Positions 38,513-47,022 of a DNA stretch of 64,000 nt are shown here, piece after piece. Position 1 is the stretch's first letter; each line of letters opens with the position of its first letter. Location: the NCBI RefSeq assembly GCF_003851685.1, contig NZ_CP027727.1, positions 5,518,001-5,582,000 of the forward strand, given 5' to 3'. The position numbers and the translations under genes were made by a program. The stretch comes from Pseudomonas sp. R5-89-07 (GTDB lineage: Bacteria > Pseudomonadota > Gammaproteobacteria > Pseudomonadales > Pseudomonadaceae). The notes beneath the pieces are model-generated. The model was given only the letters and a program-made list of their open reading frames with translations, searched no databases and was not told the origin of the DNA.

Positions 38513-39415
38513 TCACTCCACCGGGTCGCTGATCGGCTTGGCGATAATCTGCTTCAGCTCAGTGGTCATCGGAAACTCCAGGTTCAACCCCTTGGGCGGA
38601 ATCGGCTGTTCAAACCAGCGCTGGTAAATCCCATTGATCTCTCCACTGCGGTAGAGCTCCCCGAGTGTCTCGTTGACCACTGCCAGAAACTGCGGGTCGT
38701 CCTTGCGTACCATGCAGCTGTAGATTTCCCGCGATTGCTCTTGCCCCACCACTACCCAGTTGTGGGGATCCCTGGCCTTGGCCCGCTCACCGTAGAGCAG
38801 TGCATCATCCATGTAGAAAGCCGCCGCGCGGCCAGTTTCGAGCATCTTGAAGGCTTCGCCGTGGTCCTTGGCGCTGATCACGAACATATCGGCCTTGTGC
38901 TCGGCGTTGTAGCGCTTGAGGAAGCGCTCGTTGGTGGTGCCGGCGGTGGTCACCACGTTCTTGCCCTTGAGGTCGTCAAACCCTTTGATCCCGCTGTCCC
39001 TGGCAGTCAGCAATTGGCCCTTCACGTAGATAAACCCGTAGGAGAACGCTACCTGCTGTTGCCGCTCAGCCGTCACGCCGGTGGAGCCGCACTCCAGATC
39101 CACCGTGCCGTTCTGCACCAGGGGGATTCGGGTTTGAGAGGTAACCAGGTTGTAGTTCACCTTGAGGTCCGCCACCCCGGTTTTCTCCTGGATACGCGCC
39201 ACGATCCTGTTCGCCAGGTCCACCGAATAGCCCATGGGCTTGCCACTGCTGTCGGCCACATAGGAAAACGGCACCGACGCATCGCGATAGCCCAGGGTGA
39301 TGGACCTGGTGCTGGCGATCTTGCCCAGGGTGCCGTCCTGCGGCGCTTGCGTTGCCTGCGCCTGTGCGCCGAACAGAAGGCCCAGGGTGCAGCCGGTCAA
39401 CAGGATTCTTTTCAT
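38513..39415 (-). CDS. Amino-acid binding protein of the GltI/DguC type
   Basis: A 300-residue periplasmic binding protein. Signal peptide MKRILLTGCTLGLLFGAQAQA precedes the GltI-like mature chain (ITLGYRDASVPFSYVADSSGKPMGYSVDLANRIV, RIPLVQNGTVDLECGSTGVTAERQQQVAFS). This family binds glutamate, aspartate or related acidic amino acids. It lies 33 bases after the DadA-like dehydrogenase and is probably co-transcribed. The pair plus divergent LysR gene resembles the P. aeruginosa D-glutamate locus (dguR/dguA/dguC), except that the RidA-like deaminase dguB is missing. The D-glutamate assignment is inferred. Confidence 0.86.
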   Translation of the reverse strand: MKRILLTGCTLGLLFGAQAQATQAPQDGTLGKIASTRSITLGYRDASVPFSYVADSSGKPMGYSVDLANRIVARIQEKTGVADLKVNYNLVTSQTRIPLVQNGTVDLECGSTGVTAERQQQVAFSYGFIYVKGQLLTARDSGIKGFDDLKGKNVVTTAGTTNERFLKRYNAEHKADMFVISAKDHGEAFKMLETGRAAAFYMDDALLYGERAKARDPHNWVVVGQEQSREIYSCMVRKDDPQFLAVVNETLGELYRSGEINGIYQRWFEQPIPPKGLNLEFPMTTELKQIIAKPISDPVE

Positions 39416-39448
39416 TGTTATTCTCCGTTGGTTTCGGGTGGTAGAGAT

Positions 39449-40690
39449 TCAAGCGGCGCGGGGCGTCAGGCCCTGCATGTCGATGGAGGGCGTGCGCTGG
39501 TCGATCAGTTCGGCCAGCAGTTGACCGCTACCGCACGCCAGCGTAAAGCCCAGGGCGCCGTGGCCGAGGTTCAGCCACAGGTTGCGGTAGCGAGTGGCGC
39601 CAATCAGCGGCACCCCGGTCGGCGTGGCCGGGCGCATGCCGGCCCATTCGAGCGCGTGGGCGTAATCGCCAGCCAGGGGAAATGTCTCCAGGGCCTGGCG
39701 CTTGATCAAGGCCAGGCGCTTGGGCTCAAGGCCCGCGTCGAAGCCGACGATATCCACCATCGCCGCAACGCGCAGTTGCTCGCCGATACGTGCGTAGACA
39801 ATCTTGCGGTCATAGTCGGTAATGCTCAAGTTCGGCGCCCGGTGCTCGGCGCCAATCGGCACGCTCAGGCTGTAGCCCTTGAGTGGATACAGCGGCAGCG
39901 ACAGCCCTGGCAAGCCCAACTCGGCGCTGCGGTGCCCGGCCGCCAGCACCACGTTTGTCACCGGCATCACCTCATGCCCCAGCTCGACGGCCTGTACGAC
40001 ACCGTCGGCATGGCGCAGCCCGGTGACCTTGCGCCCGAGCATAAACGTACAGCGCCCCGACGCCTCAAGCCGGGCCGCCAGCCGTTGGCAGAAGGCATGA
40101 CAATCGGCGACTTCCTCGTTCGGCGTGTAGATACCGCCGACAAAATCCGCCGCCGCCAATGTCGGCTCCAGCCGCGCGCAATCGCGCGTCGACAACACCT
40201 GCTGCTGCAACACATCGGTGACCTTGCTGCGCGCATGCTCGAAGGTGTCGGCATGACGAAAGGTCACCAGCTTGCCATTTCGGCGCCAATCGAACCCCTC
40301 CAGGCGGTCATCCTCGCGCCATTGCTGCAACGTGGCCTGGCTCAATGACGCGAGGCGCAGCAAGTGGGCGGCATTGCGCGTGTTCACCGAACTCCGGCAG
40401 GCGGCCATGAAGGCGGCCATCCAGCGCCATTGTTGAGGGTCCAGCCGTGGGCGCAGCTTCAACGGCGAGTCACCGCGCAGCAACCAGCCAAGCGCCTGCA
40501 GCGGCACGCCGGCATCCGCCAACGGCGCCACATAGCGATAGGACAACTGCCCGCCATTGGCGAAGCTGGTTTCGCTGGCCAGGCTGTCGCGGGCGTCGAT
40601 CAGCGTCACTTCATGGCCGGCACGCACCAAGGCATAAGCGCTCGCCAAACCGATGACCCCACCGCCGATGATACAAACCTGCCTGGCCAT
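39449..40690 (-). CDS. D-amino-acid dehydrogenase of the DadA/DguA type
   Basis: A 413-residue FAD enzyme. MARQVCIIGGGVIGLASAYALVRAGHEVTLIDA is the Rossmann FAD motif at the N-terminus; SFANGGQLSYRYVAPLADAG is a DadA-family signature; WAGMRPATPTGVPLIGATRYRNLWLNLGHGALGFTLACGSGQL closes the FAD site. It should oxidise a D-amino acid to the oxo acid and pass electrons to the respiratory chain. The start at 40690 matches the motif; an upstream ORF adds 30 unrelated residues. It is divergent from a LysR gene and followed by an acidic-amino-acid binding protein, a dgu-like context. Confidence 0.88.
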   Translation of the reverse strand: MARQVCIIGGGVIGLASAYALVRAGHEVTLIDARDSLASETSFANGGQLSYRYVAPLADAGVPLQALGWLLRGDSPLKLRPRLDPQQWRWMAAFMAACRSSVNTRNAAHLLRLASLSQATLQQWREDDRLEGFDWRRNGKLVTFRHADTFEHARSKVTDVLQQQVLSTRDCARLEPTLAAADFVGGIYTPNEEVADCHAFCQRLAARLEASGRCTFMLGRKVTGLRHADGVVQAVELGHEVMPVTNVVLAAGHRSAELGLPGLSLPLYPLKGYSLSVPIGAEHRAPNLSITDYDRKIVYARIGEQLRVAAMVDIVGFDAGLEPKRLALIKRQALETFPLAGDYAHALEWAGMRPATPTGVPLIGATRYRNLWLNLGHGALGFTLACGSGQLLAELIDQRTPSIDMQGLTPRAA

Positions 40691-40772
40691 CCCAGCCTCC
40701 CGCCTTCGATTAAGAGCGCTCAGCGTAGAGCCAGGTGACAGGCCACCGACAATGAATAAAGATGGCTCACCT

Positions 40773-40787
40773 ATAAACAAAGGTTAT
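40773..40787 (+). promoter_or_regulatory. Candidate LysR box at the dgu-like divergent promoter
   Basis: ATAA, 7 bases, TTAT gives the T-N11-A dyad typical of LysR-family sites. It ends 10 bases before the LysR start at 40798, so binding would cover its own promoter or start region. Confidence 0.5.
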
Positions 40788-40797
40788 GGGACTCGCC

Positions 40798-41700
40798 ATG
40801 CGCTTGCGTCATATCGAAATCTTCCAGGCCATCCGCCAGACCGGCTCGATCAGCGCCGCCGCGCAGTTGTTGCACGTCTCGCAACCGGCCGTGACCAAAG
40901 TGCTGCAGCACGCCGAATTGCAGCTGGGCTTTGCGTTGTTTCTGCGGGTACGCGGCAAACTGCAGCCCACGCCGGAGGCCCTGGCGCTGGAAAGCGAAGT
41001 CGAGAAAGTCAGCGCAAGCCTGCAAGGCGTGCGGCGCCTGGCCGAAAGCTTGCGCCGCGAACCTGGGCAAAGCATCCGCATCGGCGCGATCCCCGCGTTG
41101 GCGCTGTCGCTGCTGCCGCCGTCGATCCTTCAATGGAAACACGATTACCCGGAGATGGCCTGCGAGCTGTCCAGCGACCATAGCCGCGAACTGGTGCAGA
41201 AACTGCTGATGCGCGAAATCGACCTGGCGCTGACCCTCAGTTTCTCCGGGCATCCCGGGCTCACCACTCAGGTGTTGGCCAACGGTGTGCTGGTGGCGCT
41301 GGCGTCAAAAGGCTATTGGCCGGACGCCGAGCGGCACAAACCCTTGCCGTTGGCCGAACTGGCCGGCGCGCCGCTGATCGGCCTGTCCAGCGCCGACCCG
41401 CTCGCGGCGAAGCTGGGCAGCTATCTGGAAAATGTCGAGCCCGCGCCACGGGTGACAATCTCGGTGCAAACCTATTCACTGGCCCGTGCGATGGTCGAAT
41501 CCGGCGCGGGCCTGACCGTGATCGATCCGTTCACCGCGCTGGGGGCTTCAGCGGCCAAAACCGACATCCGCACGCTCACCCCGCCGCTGCCGATCACCCT
41601 CTACGCGCTGACCCGCGCCAACGAGCCGCCGCCACACATGCTGGCCCGGCTGCTGGAGATTGTCGGCAGCCGCGCCTGTGAGCTGCTGGAACGTCTCTAA
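40798..41700 (+). CDS. LysR-family regulator of the D-amino-acid locus
   Basis: About 300 residues. The N-terminal winged helix is MRLRHIEIFQAIRQTGSISAAAQLLHVSQPAVTKVLQHAE, and the co-inducer domain runs from about residue 90 (SIRIGAIPALALSLLPPSILQWK) to the end. It is transcribed away from the DadA-like dehydrogenase with 107 bp between starts, so it very likely controls that operon; the DguR role is inferred. ATG 40798 has a GGGA site, whereas ATG 40786 lies inside the candidate LysR box, which favours the later start. A REP palindrome follows the stop. Confidence 0.88.
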   Translation: MRLRHIEIFQAIRQTGSISAAAQLLHVSQPAVTKVLQHAELQLGFALFLRVRGKLQPTPEALALESEVEKVSASLQGVRRLAESLRREPGQSIRIGAIPALALSLLPPSILQWKHDYPEMACELSSDHSRELVQKLLMREIDLALTLSFSGHPGLTTQVLANGVLVALASKGYWPDAERHKPLPLAELAGAPLIGLSSADPLAAKLGSYLENVEPAPRVTISVQTYSLARAMVESGAGLTVIDPFTALGASAAKTDIRTLTPPLPITLYALTRANEPPPHMLARLLEIVGSRACELLERL

Positions 41701-41715
41701 GCACACCGAAGCCCC

Positions 41716-41747
41716 AATGTGGGAGGGGGCTTGCCCCCTCCCACATT
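41716..41747. repeat. Single REP palindrome, GGGAGGGGGC type
   Basis: A perfect 15-bp inverted repeat between convergent LysR and HlyIII genes. It touches the last base of the HlyIII stop codon. Confidence 0.9.
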
Positions 41748-42364
41748 CAGAGCACGTAATGCATGATCGCCACAAAATGCAGCAGGCTGCCGCCGATCAC
41801 GAACAAATGCCAGATCCCATGGGAATGGCGCAGGCGATCCTCCAGGGCAAAAAAGATAATGCCCACGGTGTACAGCACCCCGCCCGACGCCAGCCACACA
41901 AACCCGGCCGTGCCCAACGCCGCGAGCAGCGGCTTGACCGCCACCAGCACGATCCAGCCCATCACCGCATAGATCACGATGGACAGGATGCGCGCCTCCG
42001 AGCGTGGCTTGATCTCTTGCAAAATGCCGATCACCGCCAGCCCCCACACAATTCCGAACAGCGTCCAGCCCCACGGCCCGCGCAGCGTCACCAGGCAAAA
42101 CGGTGTGTAGCTGCCGGCGATCAGCAGGTAAATCGAAAAGTGATCGACCTTTTGCATGATCTCTTTTCGCCGCCCCCGCACGCTGTGATACACGGTCGAA
42201 GCGCTGTACAGCACGATCAGCGTAAAGCCGTAAATCGCCACGCTGACGATCTTCCAGGGGCTGCCATCCATGGCCGCGACCACCAGCATCCACACCGCGC
42301 CAATGCTCGCTGCGACAGCACCGAGCAAGTGGCTCCATGCGTTGAAACGTTCCCCGTGATACAT
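41747..42364 (-). CDS. Hemolysin III (HlyIII/PAQR) family membrane protein
   Basis: About 205 residues with seven predicted transmembrane helices. Family signatures are ERFNAWSHLLGAVAASIGAVWML near the N-terminus, STVYHSVRG, DHFSIYLLIAGSYTPFC and the C-terminal HSHGIWHLFVIGGSLLHFVAIMH with clustered histidines that bind zinc in PAQR proteins. Bacterial members affect membrane lipid or stress state; a pore-forming role is doubtful. ATG 42364 has a GGGAGG site 10-11 bases upstream; ATG 42382 is an alternative. It is divergent from mdcR. Confidence 0.88.
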   Translation of the reverse strand: MYHGERFNAWSHLLGAVAASIGAVWMLVVAAMDGSPWKIVSVAIYGFTLIVLYSASTVYHSVRGRRKEIMQKVDHFSIYLLIAGSYTPFCLVTLRGPWGWTLFGIVWGLAVIGILQEIKPRSEARILSIVIYAVMGWIVLVAVKPLLAALGTAGFVWLASGGVLYTVGIIFFALEDRLRHSHGIWHLFVIGGSLLHFVAIMHYVL

Positions 42365-42507
42365 CTGTCGTAGACCTCCCATCACCCTTGACGGCTGGCG
42401 GCAAGCCTCCAGCCTTGCGCATCAGAGTGCAAGCGCCGTGTGACGTTCCGGCGACGCCGCAAGGTTTTACGGGCACAATCGAGGGCATTCGAACAAGAGC
42501 TGCGGCC

Positions 42508-43422
42508 ATGTTGATCGACGAAGAATTCACCCTCAAAAAACTGGAAATCTTCCTGGCGTTCATGCGCACCGGCAACCTCGCCCGCGCCGCCGCCGAGCTG
42601 CAAACCAGCAATGTGAGCGTGCACCGCGCCATTCATTCGCTGGAAAATGCCCTGCGCTGCCCGCTGTTCAAACATGAAGGGCGCAACCTCACACCGCTGG
42701 AAAGCGCCTACGTACTCGAAGAGCGCGCACAGAAACTGGTGGCCGACGTGGTCGACAGCGTGCGCCTGACCCGCGAAGCCGCCGGTTTCTCTGCCGAACG
42801 CTTCAAGCTGGGCTCGCTGTATTCGCTGACGGTCAAGACCGTGCCGCAATTGATCATGGGCCTGAAAATCCGGCGCAGCGAACTGAATATCGACTTGATC
42901 CTGGGCTCCAATTTCGACCTGCTCTACAAGCTCAAGAACATGGAAGTGGACGCGATCCTCATCTCCCTAGACGACCACGCCAACGACCCGGACTGTGAGC
43001 AGATCGCGCTGTTTTCCGACGATATCTTCCTCGCCACCCCGGCCGACTCGCCCTTCGACCGCGAACAGCAGATCGACCTGGCCGACGTGCGCGAGGCAAC
43101 CTTCATCACCCTCACCCAGGGTTTTGCTACCCATCAGGATGGCAATCGAGTGTTCAAGCAGGCGGGTTTCGAGCCGAAGGTGGCGATGCAGGTCAACGAC
43201 ATCTTCACGTTGCTGAGCATGGTCAGCTCGGGGGTGGGTTATGCGTTGCTGCCGGGCCGGATTGCAGCGGTGTACGAGAACCGTGTGAAGCTGATACCGC
43301 TGCAGCCCAGGTATCGACTGCAGCAGCATATCGGCGTGGTGTTCCTGAAGGCCAAGGAGCGCGACCCGAACCTGCTGGCGTTATTGGCGGAGTGTCGGAT
43401 GTATGCCAATCGCCAGGCTTGA
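42508..43422 (+). CDS. mdcR: LysR-family malonate utilisation regulator
   Basis: A 304-residue LysR protein. The winged helix (LKKLEIFLAFMRTGNLARAAAELQTSNVSVHRAIHSLENALR, about residues 8-50) is followed by a co-inducer domain of the normal length. It lies next to the malonate decarboxylase/transport operon and converges on madM, the usual place for MdcR in Pseudomonas. MdcR activates mdc genes in response to malonate. The start at 42508 (MLIDEEFTLKK) is used; an upstream in-frame extension of 40 residues is unrelated. A candidate operator is seen upstream of mdcA. Confidence 0.88.
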   Translation: MLIDEEFTLKKLEIFLAFMRTGNLARAAAELQTSNVSVHRAIHSLENALRCPLFKHEGRNLTPLESAYVLEERAQKLVADVVDSVRLTREAAGFSAERFKLGSLYSLTVKTVPQLIMGLKIRRSELNIDLILGSNFDLLYKLKNMEVDAILISLDDHANDPDCEQIALFSDDIFLATPADSPFDREQQIDLADVREATFITLTQGFATHQDGNRVFKQAGFEPKVAMQVNDIFTLLSMVSSGVGYALLPGRIAAVYENRVKLIPLQPRYRLQQHIGVVFLKAKERDPNLLALLAECRMYANRQA

Positions 43423-43427
43423 GATCG

Positions 43428-43499
43428 CTATCGGGGGGCAAGCCCCCTCCCACATGTGAACGCATTCCAAGTGTGGGAGGGGGCTTGCCCCCGATGGCG
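43428..43499. repeat. REP pair (REPIN), GGGAGGGGGC type
   Basis: Inverted arms with a 20-base spacer between mdcR and madM. The left arm has six G (ATCGGGGGGCAAG), one more than usual. Confidence 0.9.
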
Positions 43500-43526
43500 C
43501 CAGGCCAGTCACCGCCAACCCCGAGG

Positions 43527-44291
43527 TCAGCCCACCAACCCACGCACAATGAAATACAGCAGCGAAGGCCCGAGCAAACACCCAAGCCCGGTATGAAACG
43601 TCGCCGTCAGCGCGCCATAGGGCACCAGCCGCCGATCCGTTGCCGCCAGCCCCGCCGTCACCCCGCTCACCGTGCCGGCCAGCCCACCGAACACCATCGC
43701 CGAGCGCGGGTTATCCAGGCCCATCCAGCGCGCCGCCACCGGCGTGCCGACCATCACCAGAATCGCCTTGATCAAGCCGGTGGCAATCGACAGCGCCATC
43801 ACATCCGAGGTCGCGCCAATCGCCGCGCCGGTCACCGGGCCCACGATATAGGTCACGGCGCCCGCGCCAATGGTGGTCATGCTGATCGCATCGCGATAAC
43901 CAAAGGCCCAGGCCATGCTCGCGCCCACGATAAAGGGCAGGACCGTGCCCAGCAGGAGGGCAATCACACCGATCATTCCGGCTTTGCGCGCCTCGGTGGC
44001 CTGCACTTCAAATGCCGTGGCAACGATGGCGAAGTCACGCAGCATCGCCCCGCCCATCAGGCCGATGCCGGAAAACAATGCCAGGTCCGCCAGGCCCTTC
44101 TGCCCACCCGTGATCGTGCCGCCGACCCAGGCCAGCACCAGGCCGATGACGATGGCAATCGCCGAGCCGTGGATGCGCCCGAAGGTGAGGCGCTTGGACA
44201 GCACCACCGAAATCCACATCACCACGCCCACAAAGGCAAACGCGGTGATCAGGCCGTTGTGTTCCAAACCTTTCTCGATGAGGTCCCACAT
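43527..44291 (-). CDS. madM: Malonate transporter subunit MadM
   Basis: A 254-residue membrane protein with about nine helices. MWDLIEKGLEHNGLITAFAFVGVVMWISVVLSKRLTFGRIHGSA begins the MadM pattern; GPVTGAAIGATSDVMALSIATGLIKAI and GGLAGTVSGVTAGLAATDRRLVPYG follow. With MadL it forms a sodium-linked malonate importer that supplies the decarboxylase. The ATG lies one base after the madL stop, so translation is coupled. It is the last gene of the mdc operon, ending before a REP pair. Confidence 0.94.
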   Translation of the reverse strand: MWDLIEKGLEHNGLITAFAFVGVVMWISVVLSKRLTFGRIHGSAIAIVIGLVLAWVGGTITGGQKGLADLALFSGIGLMGGAMLRDFAIVATAFEVQATEARKAGMIGVIALLLGTVLPFIVGASMAWAFGYRDAISMTTIGAGAVTYIVGPVTGAAIGATSDVMALSIATGLIKAILVMVGTPVAARWMGLDNPRSAMVFGGLAGTVSGVTAGLAATDRRLVPYGALTATFHTGLGCLLGPSLLYFIVRGLVG

Positions 44292-44292
44292 A

Positions 44293-44697
44293 TCAGCGGC
44301 CTCCCGCAGCAAGGATCAGCGGCTCTTCGGGGGGCAGCGGCTCGCCCTTGTGCGTGCGGCTGATCAAGGCGATGGTGCAACCACACACCACCACCGAACC
44401 GATGGCCGCCAGCACCGCGACGGGGCCGCCGTGCAGTGCGGTGACCACGTTCTGTTGCGCGGCCATCGCCACCACCACCGGAATGTACAGGGCGCCCCAG
44501 AAGCCCACACCCATCTCGCAGTCCTTGGTCATGCCACCGCGCTTTTGCATCCACAAACGCGCGCAGATCAGCAGAATCATGGCGATGCCCACGCCGCCCA
44601 CGTTGGATTTGACGCCGAGCAACACGCCCAGCATGTCGCCCATGATCACGCCCGCGAGCGTGCAGATCGCCAGCAATGCCACACCGTAGATAATCAT
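44293..44697 (-). CDS. madL: Malonate transporter subunit MadL
   Basis: A 134-residue membrane protein with about four helices: MIIYGVALLAICTLAGVIMGDMLGVLLGV, NVGGVGIAMILLICARLW, FWGALYIPVVVAMAAQQNVVTAL and AVLAAIGSVVVCGCTIAL. This is the MadL pattern; it works with MadM as a two-subunit malonate:Na+ symporter. It follows mdcH by 68 bases and its stop abuts the madM start. The only ATG giving the complete first helix is 44697. Confidence 0.94.
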   Translation of the reverse strand: MIIYGVALLAICTLAGVIMGDMLGVLLGVKSNVGGVGIAMILLICARLWMQKRGGMTKDCEMGVGFWGALYIPVVVAMAAQQNVVTALHGGPVAVLAAIGSVVVCGCTIALISRTHKGEPLPPEEPLILAAGGR

Positions 44698-44765
44698 TGT
44701 TGTTGTCCTCAAAGTGCTCGATCGAAAATTGTTGTTGTTGTGCTTCGAAAGCCTTGAATGCTGCT

Positions 44766-45665
44766 TTATCGGTGGCGGCGTTCCTCCTCTTGCAGCAGGG
44801 CCTGCAAGGTGTCCAGGCGCGCGCCTTCGCAGGCGATCACCGTGCCTTGTTCGAAGACACGGCGGGACAGGCCGGTGAGCACCGCGCCCGGGGGCAGTTC
44901 GATCTGCAGGCGCACGCCACGCTCGTAAGCGCTTTGCACGGTGCCGCGCCAGTCGACGACGCGGCACAGGTTGAAGGCCAGGTCATCGCGCAGCTGCTCG
45001 GGGTTATGGATGGGCCGCGCGCGGGTGCTGCTCAGGTAGGTGATGCGCGGTGTCTTGAGTGGGACGAAAGCCTCGGCGAGGCGCTGGGCGGGTTCGTCCA
45101 GCAGCGCGCAGTGGGACGGCACGCTGACGGCCAGGCGCCTGGCGATGCCGTTGCCGTTGATGCGCTCGGCGACAAGCTTCATGGCCGCATCGCTGCCGGC
45201 GATGACGGTCTGGTTATCGGCGTTGATATTGGCCAGGTAAACCGGCGTTTGCGCGCTGTGGATCTCGGCCAGCAAGGTTTCGACGGTGGATAACTCTGGG
45301 CCTATCAACGCGGTCATGCCGTAGCCCTGTGGATAAGCCTGCTGCATCAGCTCACCGCGCAGGCTGACCAGTTTGACCGCATCGGCGAACTCCAGCGCGC
45401 CGGCGATGACGGCGGCGGGATAGGCGCCAATGGACAAGCCCGCAACGTAATCCGGGGTGTGCTGCAACGCTCGTGCATGAGCCACGCCCGCGATCAGCAG
45501 GCACAGTTGCACGGCGCGGGTACTCGCCAGCGCCTGCACCGAATCGAGCAGGCGAACGTTCTCGCCCAAGGTGTCACTGGCTTGTTCGAGCACAGGTTCG
45601 GCGAGGTGCTGGAGCATGCCCGGCCGTTGGGCGCCCTGCCCCGGAAATACCAGAAGGCTGCTCAT
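44766..45665 (-). CDS. mdcH: Malonate decarboxylase subunit epsilon (malonyl transferase MdcH)
   Basis: A 299-residue acyltransferase of the malonyl-CoA:ACP transacylase type. LLVFPGQGAQRPGML at the start, the nucleophile elbow GLSIGAY (about residues 92-98) and VSVPSHCALLDEPAQ with the catalytic-type histidine are present. It loads malonyl groups onto the special prosthetic group of the MdcC carrier protein to start the decarboxylation cycle. It overlaps the end of mdcG by 4 bases (ATGA), so the two are translationally coupled. Start 45665 is supported by MSSLLVFPGQG. Confidence 0.93.
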   Translation of the reverse strand: MSSLLVFPGQGAQRPGMLQHLAEPVLEQASDTLGENVRLLDSVQALASTRAVQLCLLIAGVAHARALQHTPDYVAGLSIGAYPAAVIAGALEFADAVKLVSLRGELMQQAYPQGYGMTALIGPELSTVETLLAEIHSAQTPVYLANINADNQTVIAGSDAAMKLVAERINGNGIARRLAVSVPSHCALLDEPAQRLAEAFVPLKTPRITYLSSTRARPIHNPEQLRDDLAFNLCRVVDWRGTVQSAYERGVRLQIELPPGAVLTGLSRRVFEQGTVIACEGARLDTLQALLQEEERRHR

Positions 45666-46255
45666 GCCATGGCCTGCCAGGGGTCGAGCACCAGGTGCGC
45701 ACCGCGGGCGGTTTTGAGCAGCACGCGGCGCGATGCACCGGCCCATTCACGCAAGGCAACAGCGCCAAACGGGGTTTGCAGTTGCAGGTCCACGGCGCAC
45801 GGCGCGGCATCCAGTTTCGCCAGCAACGTCCGCGCCTCAATGCGACCCAGCGGCTCGGGCGCCCGCAGAATCAAATCCAGGTCACTCAGGGCATGCAATG
45901 CTTCGACGCCACTTGCCAATTCAAACCCGGCACTGCCGCTGACGCCCCAGTCTTGCTGCGCCAGCACCGGCCGCAGTTGCTCGAGCGCGCGCAGCGCGGG
46001 TAAATCCCGTGGCGAGGTCACCTCGCGCAACGCCTGCGGTGTGACGCGCCGTTGCACCGCCGCAACCGGCATCAGCGCGGCATACCGCTGCTCGCGCAAA
46101 CGCCCGCGCACACCCACCGCCACCTGGCCCGGCGCGGCGATGGCACGGCGCACCACCACCGGGTGGCCGGCGCTGACGGCGTCCACCACCCAGCCGGGCG
46201 CATCGGCGGGCAGGTGCGCCGGGGTCATGCCCCAGAGCAAATCGTGAGCGTTCAC
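45662..46255 (-). CDS. mdcG: Phosphoribosyl-dephospho-CoA transferase (holo-ACP synthase) MdcG
   Basis: About 197 residues. The C-terminal half has the MdcG/CitX pattern: WGVSGSAGFELASGVEALHALSDLDLILR, with the nucleotidyltransferase-like DLDL motif, then VDLQLQTPFGAVALREWA. It attaches 2'-(5''-phosphoribosyl)-3'-dephospho-CoA to the MdcC serine. The start is a GTG at 46255 that overlaps the mdcE stop (GTGA), giving tight coupling; a GGGAG site sits just upstream. The longer frame upstream lies inside mdcE and is not used. Confidence 0.9.
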   Translation of the reverse strand: MNAHDLLWGMTPAHLPADAPGWVVDAVSAGHPVVVRRAIAAPGQVAVGVRGRLREQRYAALMPVAAVQRRVTPQALREVTSPRDLPALRALEQLRPVLAQQDWGVSGSAGFELASGVEALHALSDLDLILRAPEPLGRIEARTLLAKLDAAPCAVDLQLQTPFGAVALREWAGASRRVLLKTARGAHLVLDPWQAMA

Positions 46256-47022
46256 CACTGCTCCCGCAGCAACTGGCGCACGTGACTGGAAGCGGCACGG
46301 TTGGCCGCGCCCAGGCGCCCGCTCAGATCGGGGCTGTGGATGTCCTTGATCGCGTTCACCAGGCAATCGCACACCCGTGCCACATCGTCTGCCGTAGGCT
46401 GCTCAATCTGGCTGACGGTCAGCGTCTCCCAGAGCAAACCCAGGCTGGCATAACTGTCGATGTCATACGCCATGGGCGGCACGCTGGCGGCCAGGGCTTC
46501 CAGCTCTTCGACACTGCGCAGGGTGACCCGCGCCGCCGAAGCCTTGCCCATGGCGTGCACCATCACGCCAGGATCGCGCAGGGCAATCAGGCGATTGGCT
46601 TGGTAACCGTGAGCGAGGAACGCGCCGGACATGGCCTTGCCGACCAGCAGCGCAATCACCGGATGCCCGGCCAAACGGGCGCGCGCGTAGCTGTCGGCGG
46701 CGGCGGCCAGGGCCTGATGGATACCGAGGGCTTCCTCGCGGCGGCCGTAGGCCTGGCTGGGCACATCGACGATGGCGATCAGCGGGCGCTTATCGCCCAG
46801 GGCGATGGCCTCATCCACGGCCTTGGCCAGGCCCCAGCCTTCGAGCAGGCCGACTTCGCCATTGCGGGCGCGGGGGAAACGGTTGTTCGGGTCGGTGACC
46901 ACGGCGATAAAGCGCGCGCTCTGGCCGTTCAACTGGCCGTCGGCAACCTTGAGCGAGTCGGGCAGCCCTTGCACCGCCGTCGCCCCGGCGCTTAACGCGT
47001 TAAACCACTGCAAACCTCTCAT
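46252..47022 (-). CDS. mdcE: Biotin-independent malonate decarboxylase subunit gamma
   Basis: A 256-residue crotonase/carboxyltransferase-fold subunit. MRGLQWFNALSAG, IAVVTDPNNRFPRARNGEVGLLEGW and LLVGKAMSGAFLAHGYQANRLIALRDPGVMVHAMGK are MdcE signatures. With MdcD it forms the decarboxylase that releases CO2 from malonyl-MdcC. It overlaps mdcD by 4 bases (ATGA) at its start and mdcG by 4 bases at its end, so stoichiometry is probably set by coupled translation. Confidence 0.94.
   Translation of the reverse strand: MRGLQWFNALSAGATAVQGLPDSLKVADGQLNGQSARFIAVVTDPNNRFPRARNGEVGLLEGWGLAKAVDEAIALGDKRPLIAIVDVPSQAYGRREEALGIHQALAAAADSYARARLAGHPVIALLVGKAMSGAFLAHGYQANRLIALRDPGVMVHAMGKASAARVTLRSVEELEALAASVPPMAYDIDSYASLGLLWETLTVSQIEQPTADDVARVCDCLVNAIKDIHSPDLSGRLGAANRAASSHVRQLLREQW

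Noticed and set aside
39066..39452. An alternative minus-strand frame over the start of the binding-protein gene
   Set aside because: It is a frame-shifted shadow that conflicts with the signal peptide and the well-matched binding-protein frame.
42388..42507. N-terminal extension of mdcR (40 codons)
   Set aside because: LysR proteins begin near the winged helix. The extension lies in the divergent promoter region and has no family match.
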